Positions 35,404-43,602 of a DNA stretch of 64,000 nucleotides are shown here, piece after piece. Position 1 is the first letter of the stretch. The number at the start of each line of letters is the position of its first letter. The notes under the pieces are model-generated. The model was not told where the DNA came from, made no database searches, and worked only from the letters and a program-made list of their open reading frames with translations. The position numbers and the translations under genes were made by a program. Source of the stretch: Salsipaludibacter sp963735045 (GTDB lineage: Bacteria > Actinomycetota > Nitriliruptoria > Nitriliruptorales > Nitriliruptoraceae). Where the stretch lies: positions 1,054,001 through 1,118,000 of the forward strand of contig CAVTIZ010000003.1 of the NCBI GenBank assembly GCA_963735045.1, read 5' to 3'.

Positions 35404-37176
35404 ATGGACGACGACCTGCTGGCACGGGCCCGCGACTGGATCGCCGGCGACCCGGACCCCGACACCGCCGCCGCCCTGCAGGCGATCGTCGACGACGGTG
35501 ACCCCGAGGTCCTCGCCAGCCACGTCGGGGCCGACCTGTCGTTCGGCACGGCCGGACTGCGGGGTGCCGTCGGACCGGGCCCGAACCGCATGAACCGGGC
35601 GGTCGTGGTCCGCGCGACCCGCGGCGTGGCCGACCACCTGCTGGCCCGGGTCCCCGGCGCCGCGGGTCGCGGGGTCGCCGTCGGCTTCGACGCCCGGCCC
35701 GACTCGGGACGCTTCGCCGATGACGTGGTGGCCGTCCTGCGTGCCGCCGGCATCCGTGTCCTGGCCTTCACGACCCCCACGGCCACGCCGCTGGTGGCCT
35801 TCGCGGCGCGCCACCACGACACGGCCGCCGCCATCGTGGTGACCGCGTCGCACAACCCACCGGCCGACAACGGCTACAAGGTCTACGACGAGCACGGCGT
35901 CCAGATCACCCCGCCGACCGACCTGCAGATCGCCGAGGCCATCACGGCCGTGGGTCCGGCACGCGGGGTCCCCGGCGTGGCCCCCCCCGACGAACCGCCC
36001 GACCAACCGACCGACCAACCGCCCGACCAACCGACCGACCAGCCGTCCGACGGACCGTCCCGGGGTGGCGAGGGCGGCGATGCCGACCTGACCGTCCTCG
36101 GCGACGACGAGTTCGCGGCCTACCGCGACGCGATCGCCCGGGACTGGCCGGGGCGGGTGTCGCCGTCGTCGCCGGTGCGGCTGGTGGTGACCCCGCTGCA
36201 CGGGGTCGGGGGCGCCCCCGTGGAGCGGTTGCTGGTCGACCACGGCCACGACGTCGTCCGCGTCGACGACCAGTGGGCGCCGGACGGGTCCTTCCCGACC
36301 GTCGACTTCCCCAACCCGGAGGAGCCCGGGGCGTTGGACCTCGCGATGGCACGCGCCGACGAGGTCGGGGCCACGGCGATCCTGGCCACCGATCCCGACA
36401 CGGACCGGTTGGCGGTGGCCCTGCCCGGCCACGGGGGGTGGGAGCGGCTGTCGGGTGACGAGGTCGGCTGCCTGTTCGCCGACCACCTCCTGGCCGGACG
36501 TGCCGCGCACCTCGCTCGACCCCTCGTCGCCAACTCGATCGTGTCCTCGGCCCGGTTGGGGCGGATCGCCGCGGCCTTCGACACGCGACACGAGGTCACC
36601 CTGACCGGATTCAAGTGGCTGTGGCGGGCCGGCCGGCACCTGACCGCCCAGGGCTGGGACTGGGTCCTCGGCTACGAGGAGGCCCTGGGCTACAGCCTCG
36701 GTGAGGCGGTGCGGGACAAGGACGGCATCAACGCGGCCGTCGTCATGGCCGACCTGGTGGCGGGCCTGGCGGCCGACGGACGGACCCTGCAGGATCGACG
36801 GGTCGAGCTCGACGAGCGCCATGGGCGCTGGGCGAACGTCCAGGAATCCGTGCGACGCACCGGCCCGGAGGGCGCCGAGGAGATCCTGGCGGCGGTCGAC
36901 GTCGCCGCAGGCATGCGACCCGGCGAGCTCGGGTCGCGACGCGTCGAGCGGGTCGTGGACCACCGGGTGGCGGACGACGAGGCCCCGCCGTGGCGGCCGA
37001 CGACCCCGCTGGTGGTGTGGCACCTGGTCGGCGGCGGTCGGATCCTGGTGCGACCGTCGGGCACCGAACCCAAGCTCAAGGTCTACGTCGACCTGCCCCT
37101 GGACGACGGCGAGGACCACGCGGGGGCCGCGGACCTCGCCCGGGTGGCCGTGGACCGGCTGGGCATCACCGACTGA
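35404..37176 (+). CDS. Phosphohexomutase (phosphoglucomutase/phosphomannomutase family)
   Basis: A 590-residue alpha-D-phosphohexomutase. Four signature sites are present: phospho-Ser149 in TASHNPPADNGYKVYD, Mg2+ loop DPDTDRL, sugar-binding GYEEALGYSLG, and phosphate-binding RPSGTEPKLKVY. The GYEEALGY form and N-terminal FGTAGLRG suggest the PGM2-like group acting on glucose- or pentose-phosphates. An extra Asp/Pro/Thr-rich stretch (about residues 196-219) is built from 12-bp repeats and interrupts the region between the catalytic and metal sites. The start follows GGAGGA. It is divergent from the ligase gene. Confidence 0.93.
   Translation: MDDDLLARARDWIAGDPDPDTAAALQAIVDDGDPEVLASHVGADLSFGTAGLRGAVGPGPNRMNRAVVVRATRGVADHLLARVPGAAGRGVAVGFDARPDSGRFADDVVAVLRAAGIRVLAFTTPTATPLVAFAARHHDTAAAIVVTASHNPPADNGYKVYDEHGVQITPPTDLQIAEAITAVGPARGVPGVAPPDEPPDQPTDQPPDQPTDQPSDGPSRGGEGGDADLTVLGDDEFAAYRDAIARDWPGRVSPSSPVRLVVTPLHGVGGAPVERLLVDHGHDVVRVDDQWAPDGSFPTVDFPNPEEPGALDLAMARADEVGATAILATDPDTDRLAVALPGHGGWERLSGDEVGCLFADHLLAGRAAHLARPLVANSIVSSARLGRIAAAFDTRHEVTLTGFKWLWRAGRHLTAQGWDWVLGYEEALGYSLGEAVRDKDGINAAVVMADLVAGLAADGRTLQDRRVELDERHGRWANVQESVRRTGPEGAEEILAAVDVAAGMRPGELGSRRVERVVDHRVADDEAPPWRPTTPLVVWHLVGGGRILVRPSGTEPKLKVYVDLPLDDGEDHAGAADLARVAVDRLGITD
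35989..36060 (+). repeat. 12-bp tandem repeat, six units, in phosphohexomutase
   Basis: Six in-frame 12-bp units of the type GACCAACCGNCC. Units 2 and 4 are identical; the flanking units carry one to three changes. They encode repeated D-Q-P-x. Confidence 0.9.
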
Positions 37177-37250
37177 GCGGTGCCTCCGGGCACCTGTCGC
37201 AGGCCACCGGCACCCTGATCGTCCCGCCGCCCCCGACCAGCGGACGCCCG

Positions 37251-38282
37251 ATGGACTACGCGATCGACGCCTGGGACCCGCAGTACGGGTCCGCCATGGC
37301 ACCACGCCTGGACGATCCCCCCCGCACCGTCGACCTGGACGCCGAGGTGGCGGCCGGCGAGTGGGCACCCATCGCCCCCCGCGTCGCCCCGGCCCACGAC
37401 GTGCTGTTCGTCGACGGGGTCCGACGCATCGACGCGCGTGTGTGGTCGATCGGCCCCGAGGTCACGGAGCCGGCGCTGGCGGTGTCGGTGGCCGCGGGCG
37501 CGGTCCGATGCAACGCCGTCGCCGAGGTCGTCGACAGCCGGGTGTCGCGACTGCTCGTGGGACGGGCGGGGCTGCGACCGATCACCGGTTCGGGCCTGAC
37601 CTGGCGACCGCTGGCGGCCGCCGATGACGAGGAGGCCACCCTCATCGCCGCCGTGCAGGCCGAGATGGGGCGACTGGAGGCCCAGGTCGCGACCGAGCTG
37701 CCGAGTGCCGAGCTGACCGTGCTCGACGGGCCCCTGAGCGGTCGGACCCACGTCGACGGGGCGGTCGGCTACGTCAAGACCCATCGGGTGGCGTACCTGC
37801 CGACATCGGTCGAGGGCGTCGTGCGGCGGCTCGGCCCCGGCGAGCGCACGCCCATGTTCCTGCTCCAGACCAACTGGGCCCGGTTCACCTGGTACCTCCG
37901 CCTGCCGGGTGGCAGCGGGCATCCGTGGTCCGGCGTGGTGCGGGTGGAGGCACCGGCCAACGTGACCGGAGTCGACGAGGCGAGTGCCCTGGCCGACCGG
38001 GTGGGCGCGACCCTGCCGCGGTTCGCGTCCCCGCCGCACCGTGACCCCCGCGCCCCGGTCAACCTGCTGCCCATCGCCGGTCTGGAGGACACGCTGCACC
38101 ACCTGCTCGGCGACCGTGACTTCCTCAACCGGCGCCTGCGGCAGGCGGTCGTGGCACCGACGCCCGCACGCCGGGCGGAAGCCGTGGGCGGAGACGGCGA
38201 CGTGGCGCAGACGGGTCCGGGCCGGGGTCGGGCGCGCGCGGCGACGGTCACCAGGCCTCACGGAAGCGGTCGTAGCCGGTGA
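37251..38282 (+). CDS. nurA: NurA-like 5'-3' nuclease
   Basis: A 343-residue protein with a NurA-domain pattern: a first acidic strand (VLFVDGVRRIDAR, about residues 49-61), a second (LTVLDGPLSGRTHVDG) followed by GYVKTH, an Arg/Trp-rich middle (WARFTWYLRL), and the C-terminal HRDPRAPVNLLPIAGLE. NurA cuts DNA ends with the HerA translocase in archaea, and actinobacteria encode related pairs. A HerA-like gene lies at 50166-52007 here. The catalytic Asp assignment is from memory of the family. The 3' end overlaps the convergent VWA gene by 35 bp. Confidence 0.72.
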   Translation: MDYAIDAWDPQYGSAMAPRLDDPPRTVDLDAEVAAGEWAPIAPRVAPAHDVLFVDGVRRIDARVWSIGPEVTEPALAVSVAAGAVRCNAVAEVVDSRVSRLLVGRAGLRPITGSGLTWRPLAAADDEEATLIAAVQAEMGRLEAQVATELPSAELTVLDGPLSGRTHVDGAVGYVKTHRVAYLPTSVEGVVRRLGPGERTPMFLLQTNWARFTWYLRLPGGSGHPWSGVVRVEAPANVTGVDEASALADRVGATLPRFASPPHRDPRAPVNLLPIAGLEDTLHHLLGDRDFLNRRLRQAVVAPTPARRAEAVGGDGDVAQTGPGRGRARAATVTRPHGSGRSR

Positions 38283-40296
38283 CGATGTGACGTCCGAGGG
38301 CCTCGCCCTGGAGTCGGGTGACCGACCCGCCCGTGATGGACGCCAGCCGTTCGGCGAAGGCCACCAGGCCGTGGGCGTCCTCGAGCAGGAAGACGTCCAG
38401 GGAGATGTCGGAGCGCGCCAGGCGCGTGGCCTCGCGCAGCGTGGCCTCCAGGGTCTCGGGCACCGGCGGCCAGTTGAAGATCGAGCGCCCCTGCACCAGG
38501 TGCGCGGTCGGCTCCCCGTCGGTCACCATGATGACCTGCTTGACCGGACGGGGGTCGTCGAGCAGGACCCGCCGTGCCAGCAGGAACGCGTGGTGCATGT
38601 TGGTGCCGTAGACGCGCTCGAAGCCCGTGGCGGACAGGTCGGCGGGCTGCATGCGCCGGGCGTAGTCGGAGAACCCGATCAGGTGCAGCGAGTCCTGGCG
38701 GTGCGTGCCGGTGATCAGCGCGTGCAGCGCCAGTGCCATGCGCTTGGCCGGCACCAGGTGGCCCTGCAACGGCATGGACCACGACAGGTCCAACAGCAGC
38801 GCGGTGGCCGTTCGCGGACGGACCTCCTGCTCGACCACCTCGATGTCGTCGGGGTGGAGGCGAAGGGGGCCGTCGTCGGCGCGGGACGCACTGCGCAGCA
38901 CGGCGTTGTGCACCGTGCGGGTGGTCGCGATCGGCTCACGGTCGCCGAACTCCCACGGCCGGGTCCCACCAGTCGGCTCCGGGTCGGCACCGACGCTGCG
39001 TCGAGCCGGTTCCTTGCGGACGCGTTGGAGCAGGTCGGTCAGTGCCTGCTGGCCCAGCAGCCGGGCCCCCCGTGGGGTCAGTTCCAGCTGCCCACCGCGT
39101 CGCTGCATGGCGCCGGACTCCTCCAGGGCCCGTTCGACCTCCTTGAGCCGACGAAGGTCCTCCACGGCCGTGTCGCCCAGCTCGCGTCGCAGCGCCTCCT
39201 CGTCGATGTCGTCCAGCGTGGCCCCGGGACGGTGCCCGGCGACGGCCTCCTCCAGCTGTTCCAGCTCGCCCAGGCGCTGGGCCTGGTCCACGGCGTCGGA
39301 CAGGCTGCCCACGCCGTCGGCGAACGGGTCCCACTCGTCGGCCGGCATGCCACGCAGGTCGCCCTGGTCCCACGGCAGGTTCGGCACCAGGTCGCGCAGG
39401 GCGTCCTCCAACTGCAGCATCTGCAACTGCAGGTCGGGGTCGTCGAGGACCTGGCGTTGCAACTCCATCAGCTGACGGCGCTGCTCGGGTGGCAGCGAGG
39501 CCAGCAGGCGCGACATGGCCGCCATGCGTTCGGCCAGTTGGGCCAGCAGGTCGTCGAGCGTCTCGGGCCGGTCGGGGAAGAACTCGCCGTGCCGGTCGAG
39601 GAAGCCGTCGAGGTCGGGCTCCTCCCCGCGCTCGCGCTGGGCGATCAGCTCGTTGAGGTCGGCCAGCATCTCGCGGGTGCGTGCCAGGTCCTCGGGGGTG
39701 ACCGAGGCGATGCCCGCCGACAACTGGGCCATCTGGGCGTCCAGCAGGTCCTTGGTCACCTGGTCCCGGAGCCGCTGGAACCGTCGTCCGGCCTCGGCGG
39801 ACCGGAACTCCTGTCCTGCCAGGGCCCCCATCCGACCCGCGGGGTCCGGTGGCAGCAGGTCCAGCTCCATCGCGGCCAGCGGGTCGTCGCCCGCGGCCCG
39901 CGCGGTGCGCTCGAGGTCGATGATCTGGTCGAGCTCGCGTGACAGGTCGGCCAGCATCTTCCCGGCGGTGGTCTGCTCGGCGTCACGTCGGCGCTGGGCG
40001 ATCCGGCGTCGGATGTCGTCGAGTCCCCCCACGTCGCCGAAGCCCTCGTCCAGCAGGCGCTGGAGTGATTCGCGGCCGCTGAACCCCTGCAGCAGGTCGT
40101 CACCGAGCCGGTCCAGGACGTCCCGGACGTCGACCCGACTCGCGAACGGGTCCTGGCCGTCGAACGCGTGGTAGCGGTGTCGCGCGGCCCTCGGCGGGGG
40201 AGCGGGCCGGCCGGGTTCACCCGGTGCGGTGTCCCCGCCACGTCCCGCGGCGTCGTCCGGGATGCCCAGGTCGTCGCTGCCGGTGTCCTCGCTCAT
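38248..40296 (-). CDS. VWA-domain protein, partner of MoxR-type AAA ATPase
   Basis: A 682-residue cytoplasmic protein. The first 450 residues are charged and helical, with Leu/Arg heptad-like runs and acidic loops. The C-terminal VWA domain (about residues 510-680) has MIDAS residues D-x-S-x-S in LLLDLSWSMPLQG, Thr in VYGTNMHHA and Asp in IMVTDGEPTAH. Such proteins work with an AAA partner to remodel or insert metals into other proteins. The start codon overlaps the stop of the AAA gene, confirming a coupled pair. The client is unknown; no chelatase large subunit is adjacent. Confidence 0.9.
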   Translation of the reverse strand: MSEDTGSDDLGIPDDAAGRGGDTAPGEPGRPAPPPRAARHRYHAFDGQDPFASRVDVRDVLDRLGDDLLQGFSGRESLQRLLDEGFGDVGGLDDIRRRIAQRRRDAEQTTAGKMLADLSRELDQIIDLERTARAAGDDPLAAMELDLLPPDPAGRMGALAGQEFRSAEAGRRFQRLRDQVTKDLLDAQMAQLSAGIASVTPEDLARTREMLADLNELIAQRERGEEPDLDGFLDRHGEFFPDRPETLDDLLAQLAERMAAMSRLLASLPPEQRRQLMELQRQVLDDPDLQLQMLQLEDALRDLVPNLPWDQGDLRGMPADEWDPFADGVGSLSDAVDQAQRLGELEQLEEAVAGHRPGATLDDIDEEALRRELGDTAVEDLRRLKEVERALEESGAMQRRGGQLELTPRGARLLGQQALTDLLQRVRKEPARRSVGADPEPTGGTRPWEFGDREPIATTRTVHNAVLRSASRADDGPLRLHPDDIEVVEQEVRPRTATALLLDLSWSMPLQGHLVPAKRMALALHALITGTHRQDSLHLIGFSDYARRMQPADLSATGFERVYGTNMHHAFLLARRVLLDDPRPVKQVIMVTDGEPTAHLVQGRSIFNWPPVPETLEATLREATRLARSDISLDVFLLEDAHGLVAFAERLASITGGSVTRLQGEALGRHIVTGYDRFREAW

Positions 40297-41681
40297 GCGG
40301 TGAAGAAGGCCTCGCCCCGGTCGGCGTCCTTGCTCAGCCGACGACCGAGGTGCAGACCCTCCAGCAGCAGTTCCAGCACCGCGGCCGCCGCGCCGGGATC
40401 CTCGCTGGACACGCCCAGCGCGGCCATCGCGTCGACCAGGCCGTCCGGTCGGGCGTCGCCGACCACCTGCTCGAGCAGGTCCCGGGCGCCGACCAGGGCG
40501 CCGGTCACGACCTCGAGGCCGTCGCGCTCGAACCGGTCGACGAGCCAGCCGACGTCGACCCCGGTCAGGTGGTTGCGCCAGGTCTCCAGGATCGCCCGTC
40601 GCAGGGCGGTCGCGACGATGTCCTCCTCACGGCCCTCGTCGAGGGTGTCGAACTCGATGCGGCCCTGGGCGCTGGACACCAGGGGCCACAGGTCGGCGAT
40701 CCGCGGCACGGCCGAGGACTCGCCGAGGCGCACGGCCCGTCGCACCGCGCCCGCGACCATGGTCTCGTGGGCGCCGATGGTGAATCGCACCGACACCCCG
40801 GAGCGCTGGTTGACCTCGTCGCTGTCGCGCAACTGGTGGGTCAGCCGGGCGATCACCTCGTCCATGAAGTCCGGGACCGACACCGACACCTCCGCGGGGG
40901 GAGCCGTGGCCTCCTGGCGCACGATCCGGACCTCGTCGGCGACGGTGTGTGGGTAGTGGGTGCGCACCTGGGACCCGAAACGGTCCTTGAGCGGCGAGAT
41001 GATGCGCCCACGGTTGGTGTAGTCGTCCGGGTTGGCGGTGGCGACCAGCACCACGTCGAGGTCGAGTCGCAGCGGGTAGCCCCGGATCTGGACGTCACGT
41101 TCCTCGAGCACGTTGAGCAGTGCGACCTGGATCCGCTCGGGCAGGTCGGGGAGCTCGTTGATGGAGAACAGACCACGGTTGGTCCGGGGCAGCAGCCCGA
41201 AGTGGATGGTGCCCTCGTCGGACAGGTGGCGGCCCTCGGCGACCTTGATCGGGTCGACGTCACCGATCAGGTCGGCCACGGCGGTGTCCGGGGTCGCCAG
41301 CTTCTCGTTGAAGCGTTCCTCGCGATGGATCCACGCGATCGGGGTGTCGTCACCGTGTTCGGCGAGCTGGCGTCGGGCATGCGGCGTGAGCGGACGGTCG
41401 GGCGAGGAGTGCAGTTCGCAGCCCGCGACGATCGGGGCCCACTCGTCCAGCAACTCGACCAGTCGACGCACGATGCGGGTCTTGGCCTGCCCGCGTTCAC
41501 CCAGCAGGATGAGGTCGTGGCCTGCCAGCAGGGAGCGCTCCAGGTCGGGCAGGACCGACTCGTCGAAGCCGATGACGTCGGCGACCAGGGGCCGGTCGTC
41601 GCGCAGCCGGGCGACCAGGTTGGCACGCAGCTCCTCGGTGACGGTCCGGTCCCGCCACCCGCTGGCCCGAAGCTCCCCCAC
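40293..41681 (-). CDS. MoxR/ChlI-type AAA ATPase, possible 5' frameshift
   Basis: A 462-residue ATPase counted from GTG 41681. Features are the Walker-A region LLGERGQAKTRIVRRL (GERGQAKT variant), Walker-B-like LFSINELPDLPERIQ, sensor-1 VVLVATANPDD, and an Arg finger near SPLKDRFGSQ, the layout of MoxR and magnesium-chelatase I subunits. The GTG lacks a ribosome site. An ATG at 41788 in another frame has a leaderless-type -10 box and encodes a Pro/Thr-rich start ending PADLPAT. One extra G after ACG would join it to VGELRASG, the family's usual N-terminus. The gene may thus contain a 1-nt deletion or sequencing error near 41681. It is coupled to the VWA gene. Confidence 0.85.
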   Translation of the reverse strand: MGELRASGWRDRTVTEELRANLVARLRDDRPLVADVIGFDESVLPDLERSLLAGHDLILLGERGQAKTRIVRRLVELLDEWAPIVAGCELHSSPDRPLTPHARRQLAEHGDDTPIAWIHREERFNEKLATPDTAVADLIGDVDPIKVAEGRHLSDEGTIHFGLLPRTNRGLFSINELPDLPERIQVALLNVLEERDVQIRGYPLRLDLDVVLVATANPDDYTNRGRIISPLKDRFGSQVRTHYPHTVADEVRIVRQEATAPPAEVSVSVPDFMDEVIARLTHQLRDSDEVNQRSGVSVRFTIGAHETMVAGAVRRAVRLGESSAVPRIADLWPLVSSAQGRIEFDTLDEGREEDIVATALRRAILETWRNHLTGVDVGWLVDRFERDGLEVVTGALVGARDLLEQVVGDARPDGLVDAMAALGVSSEDPGAAAAVLELLLEGLHLGRRLSKDADRGEAFFTA

Positions 41682-41795
41682 GTCGCGGGCAGGTCGGCCG
41701 GCGGCGTGGGGACGCCGGGTGTGCCGGCATCGGCGGGACCGGGCTCGGCCGGGGTCGAGGCGGACGGGGAACCGGTGGGTGTCGTCATGGCCGAC

Positions 41796-41801
41796 ACCGT
41801 A
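41796..41801 (-). promoter_or_regulatory. -10 box for a leaderless start at ATG 41788
   Basis: TACGGT (TANNNT type) ends seven bases before ATG 41788, the spacing seen at leaderless actinobacterial transcripts. It supports 41788 as the true start of the AAA gene. Confidence 0.45.
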
Positions 41802-41927
41802 TCCACGCGGTCGCGCCGGGCCCGGACACGTGTCGGGGACCCGTCCGGCCGCCCGGAGCCCCGGGGGCATCCGCCACGGCGAGGAAGGTGCGCGTCGGGC
41901 CACGACGGCGTGGCCTCGAGCTCTCGT

Positions 41928-43463
41928 TCAGGGTGAGACATCCGACGACGACGAGGCGGCGAGGAGGTCGCCGTGGTGGGCGGCGAGGTCGACCAGGGCC
42001 TCGACGTCGGCCGCTTCGGTGCGGTGGTTGACGATGCAGGCCCGCAGGACGAAGCGATCGCCCACGATCGCGTTCGAGGGATAGACCCGACCCGAGTACT
42101 GCAGTCGCTCCATCAGGCGGTGGTTGAGGTCGTCGACGGCGGCATCGTCCCACCGTTCGGAGGTGGCACCGTCGGCGGGGACGTAGCGGAACGTGGTGAT
42201 CATGAGGTCCGGATCGCCAGTGGCCTCGAGCCGGGGGTGGGCCTCCACCAGGTCGTGCAGGTACACGGCCAGCTCGCAGTCGTGCACCAGCCGCCGGGAG
42301 TAGGCGTCCCAGCCGTGGGCTCGCAGCGACCACCACAGCTTCAGCGCCGCGCCGTGCCGGGTGAAGAACGGCGAGCGCGTGTAGGTGTCCACCCCGGCGC
42401 CCATCCGCTCCTTGTCCTCGATCGTGTAGGTGGCGTCCAGGTGGAAGGCGCGTTCGAGGTCGGCGGTGTCGCGAACCAGCAGCATCCCGCACGCGATCGG
42501 CACGTACAGCCACTTGTGGGGATCCAGCCCGATGGAATCGGCCCGGTCGAGCCCGACGAAGCGGTCCCGCAGCGGTGCGGCCAGGGCGCCCACGGCGCCG
42601 ACGGCACCGTCGACGTGGAACCACAGGTCGAACTCCTCGGCCAGGTCGGCGATGGCGGTCAGGTCGTCGATGGCCCCGGTGCCGACCGTCCCGGCGGTGC
42701 CGACGACGCAGATGGGTCGGTGGCCGGCCGCGAGGTCGGCGACGACGGCGGCGCGCATGGCCCGGACGTCGACGTGGTCGTGGGCGTCGACGGGGACGGC
42801 CCGCACCGCGTCGCTGCCGAGCCCGACGAGGTCGGCCCCACGCTGGATGGTGTCGTGCACGGTGGTTGCGGCATACACCGTCAGCATCGGCCCGCCACGA
42901 AGGCCATCGGCGCGCACGTCCCACCCGGCCCTGCGGTCACGCGCGACCACCAGGGCGTCGTGGTTGGCCGCCGACCCACCCGAGGTCAGGTAGCCGCCGG
43001 CGGTGCCGGGCAGCCCGAGGCGGTGGCTGAACCAGCCCAGCAGGCGTTGTTCGAGTTCGGTGAGCCCGGGCGACAGCCGCCAGCCGCCGAGGTTGTTGTT
43101 GAGCCCCGCCGCCAGCAGGTCGGCCGGGGCTCCGGGCACGGTGCCCGACCCCGACACGTACCCGAAGAAGCCGCCGTGACCCGGATACATCGACCAGTCC
43201 AGGACGAGGTCGCGCGTGTCGGCGAGCAGGTCGGCGAGGTCCTCGGGGGCGTCCGGGACCTCCCAGGCCATGGCGGCGGCGACGTCGTCGGTCGCGTGTC
43301 CGCGGTGGATCGGAAGGTCCGGCAGGCGCTGGAGGAACTCGCCCCACAGGTCGACCGCGTCGTGGCCCAGCGCCGTCGCCCGCGACGGCTCCCAGTCGAG
43401 GTCGTCGACGGGGTCGGGGCGCACGACCCCGAGGTCCCGGGCACGTGCCACGCGGTCCGCCAT
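41928..43463 (-). CDS. PLP-dependent decarboxylase (group II)
   Basis: A 511-residue enzyme of the aromatic-L-amino-acid/glutamate decarboxylase family. The cofactor Lys is Lys317 in DPHKWLY. Other conserved stretches are TSGGSAANHDAL, FHVDGAVGAVGAL (Asp contacting PLP) and the N-terminal FFGYVSGSGTVPG with LNNNLGG. It removes the carboxyl group of an amino acid, giving an amine; which amino acid is not clear, though aromatic types are closest. The start has GAGGAG upstream, chosen over an ATG 32 codons earlier. Confidence 0.92.
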   Translation of the reverse strand: MADRVARARDLGVVRPDPVDDLDWEPSRATALGHDAVDLWGEFLQRLPDLPIHRGHATDDVAAAMAWEVPDAPEDLADLLADTRDLVLDWSMYPGHGGFFGYVSGSGTVPGAPADLLAAGLNNNLGGWRLSPGLTELEQRLLGWFSHRLGLPGTAGGYLTSGGSAANHDALVVARDRRAGWDVRADGLRGGPMLTVYAATTVHDTIQRGADLVGLGSDAVRAVPVDAHDHVDVRAMRAAVVADLAAGHRPICVVGTAGTVGTGAIDDLTAIADLAEEFDLWFHVDGAVGAVGALAAPLRDRFVGLDRADSIGLDPHKWLYVPIACGMLLVRDTADLERAFHLDATYTIEDKERMGAGVDTYTRSPFFTRHGAALKLWWSLRAHGWDAYSRRLVHDCELAVYLHDLVEAHPRLEATGDPDLMITTFRYVPADGATSERWDDAAVDDLNHRLMERLQYSGRVYPSNAIVGDRFVLRACIVNHRTEAADVEALVDLAAHHGDLLAASSSSDVSP

Positions 43464-43555
43464 GGCGGTCTCCTCACCCCGGGCCGGTCCGTCGGCCCCG
43501 GCGGCGACCCTAGCCCCGTGTGCCCGGCGTCCCGGGCTCGCCACCGCCGCCCATG

Positions 43556-43586
43556 ACACCGGGCCCGCCGACGGCGGGCCCGGTGT
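43556..43586 (-). terminator. Strong terminator hairpin after M14 peptidase gene
   Basis: A perfect 14-bp stem (ACACCGGGCCCGCC with its complement) and three-base loop, 16 bases after the stop of the carboxypeptidase gene. No T-run. It separates this gene from the decarboxylase. Confidence 0.75.
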
Positions 43587-43602
43587 GCACGACGCGAGGT
43601 GG

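Noticed and set aside
38248..41681. Magnesium or cobalt chelatase
   Set aside because: The AAA and VWA parts fit, but no large (H/CobN) subunit or tetrapyrrole gene is present in the window.
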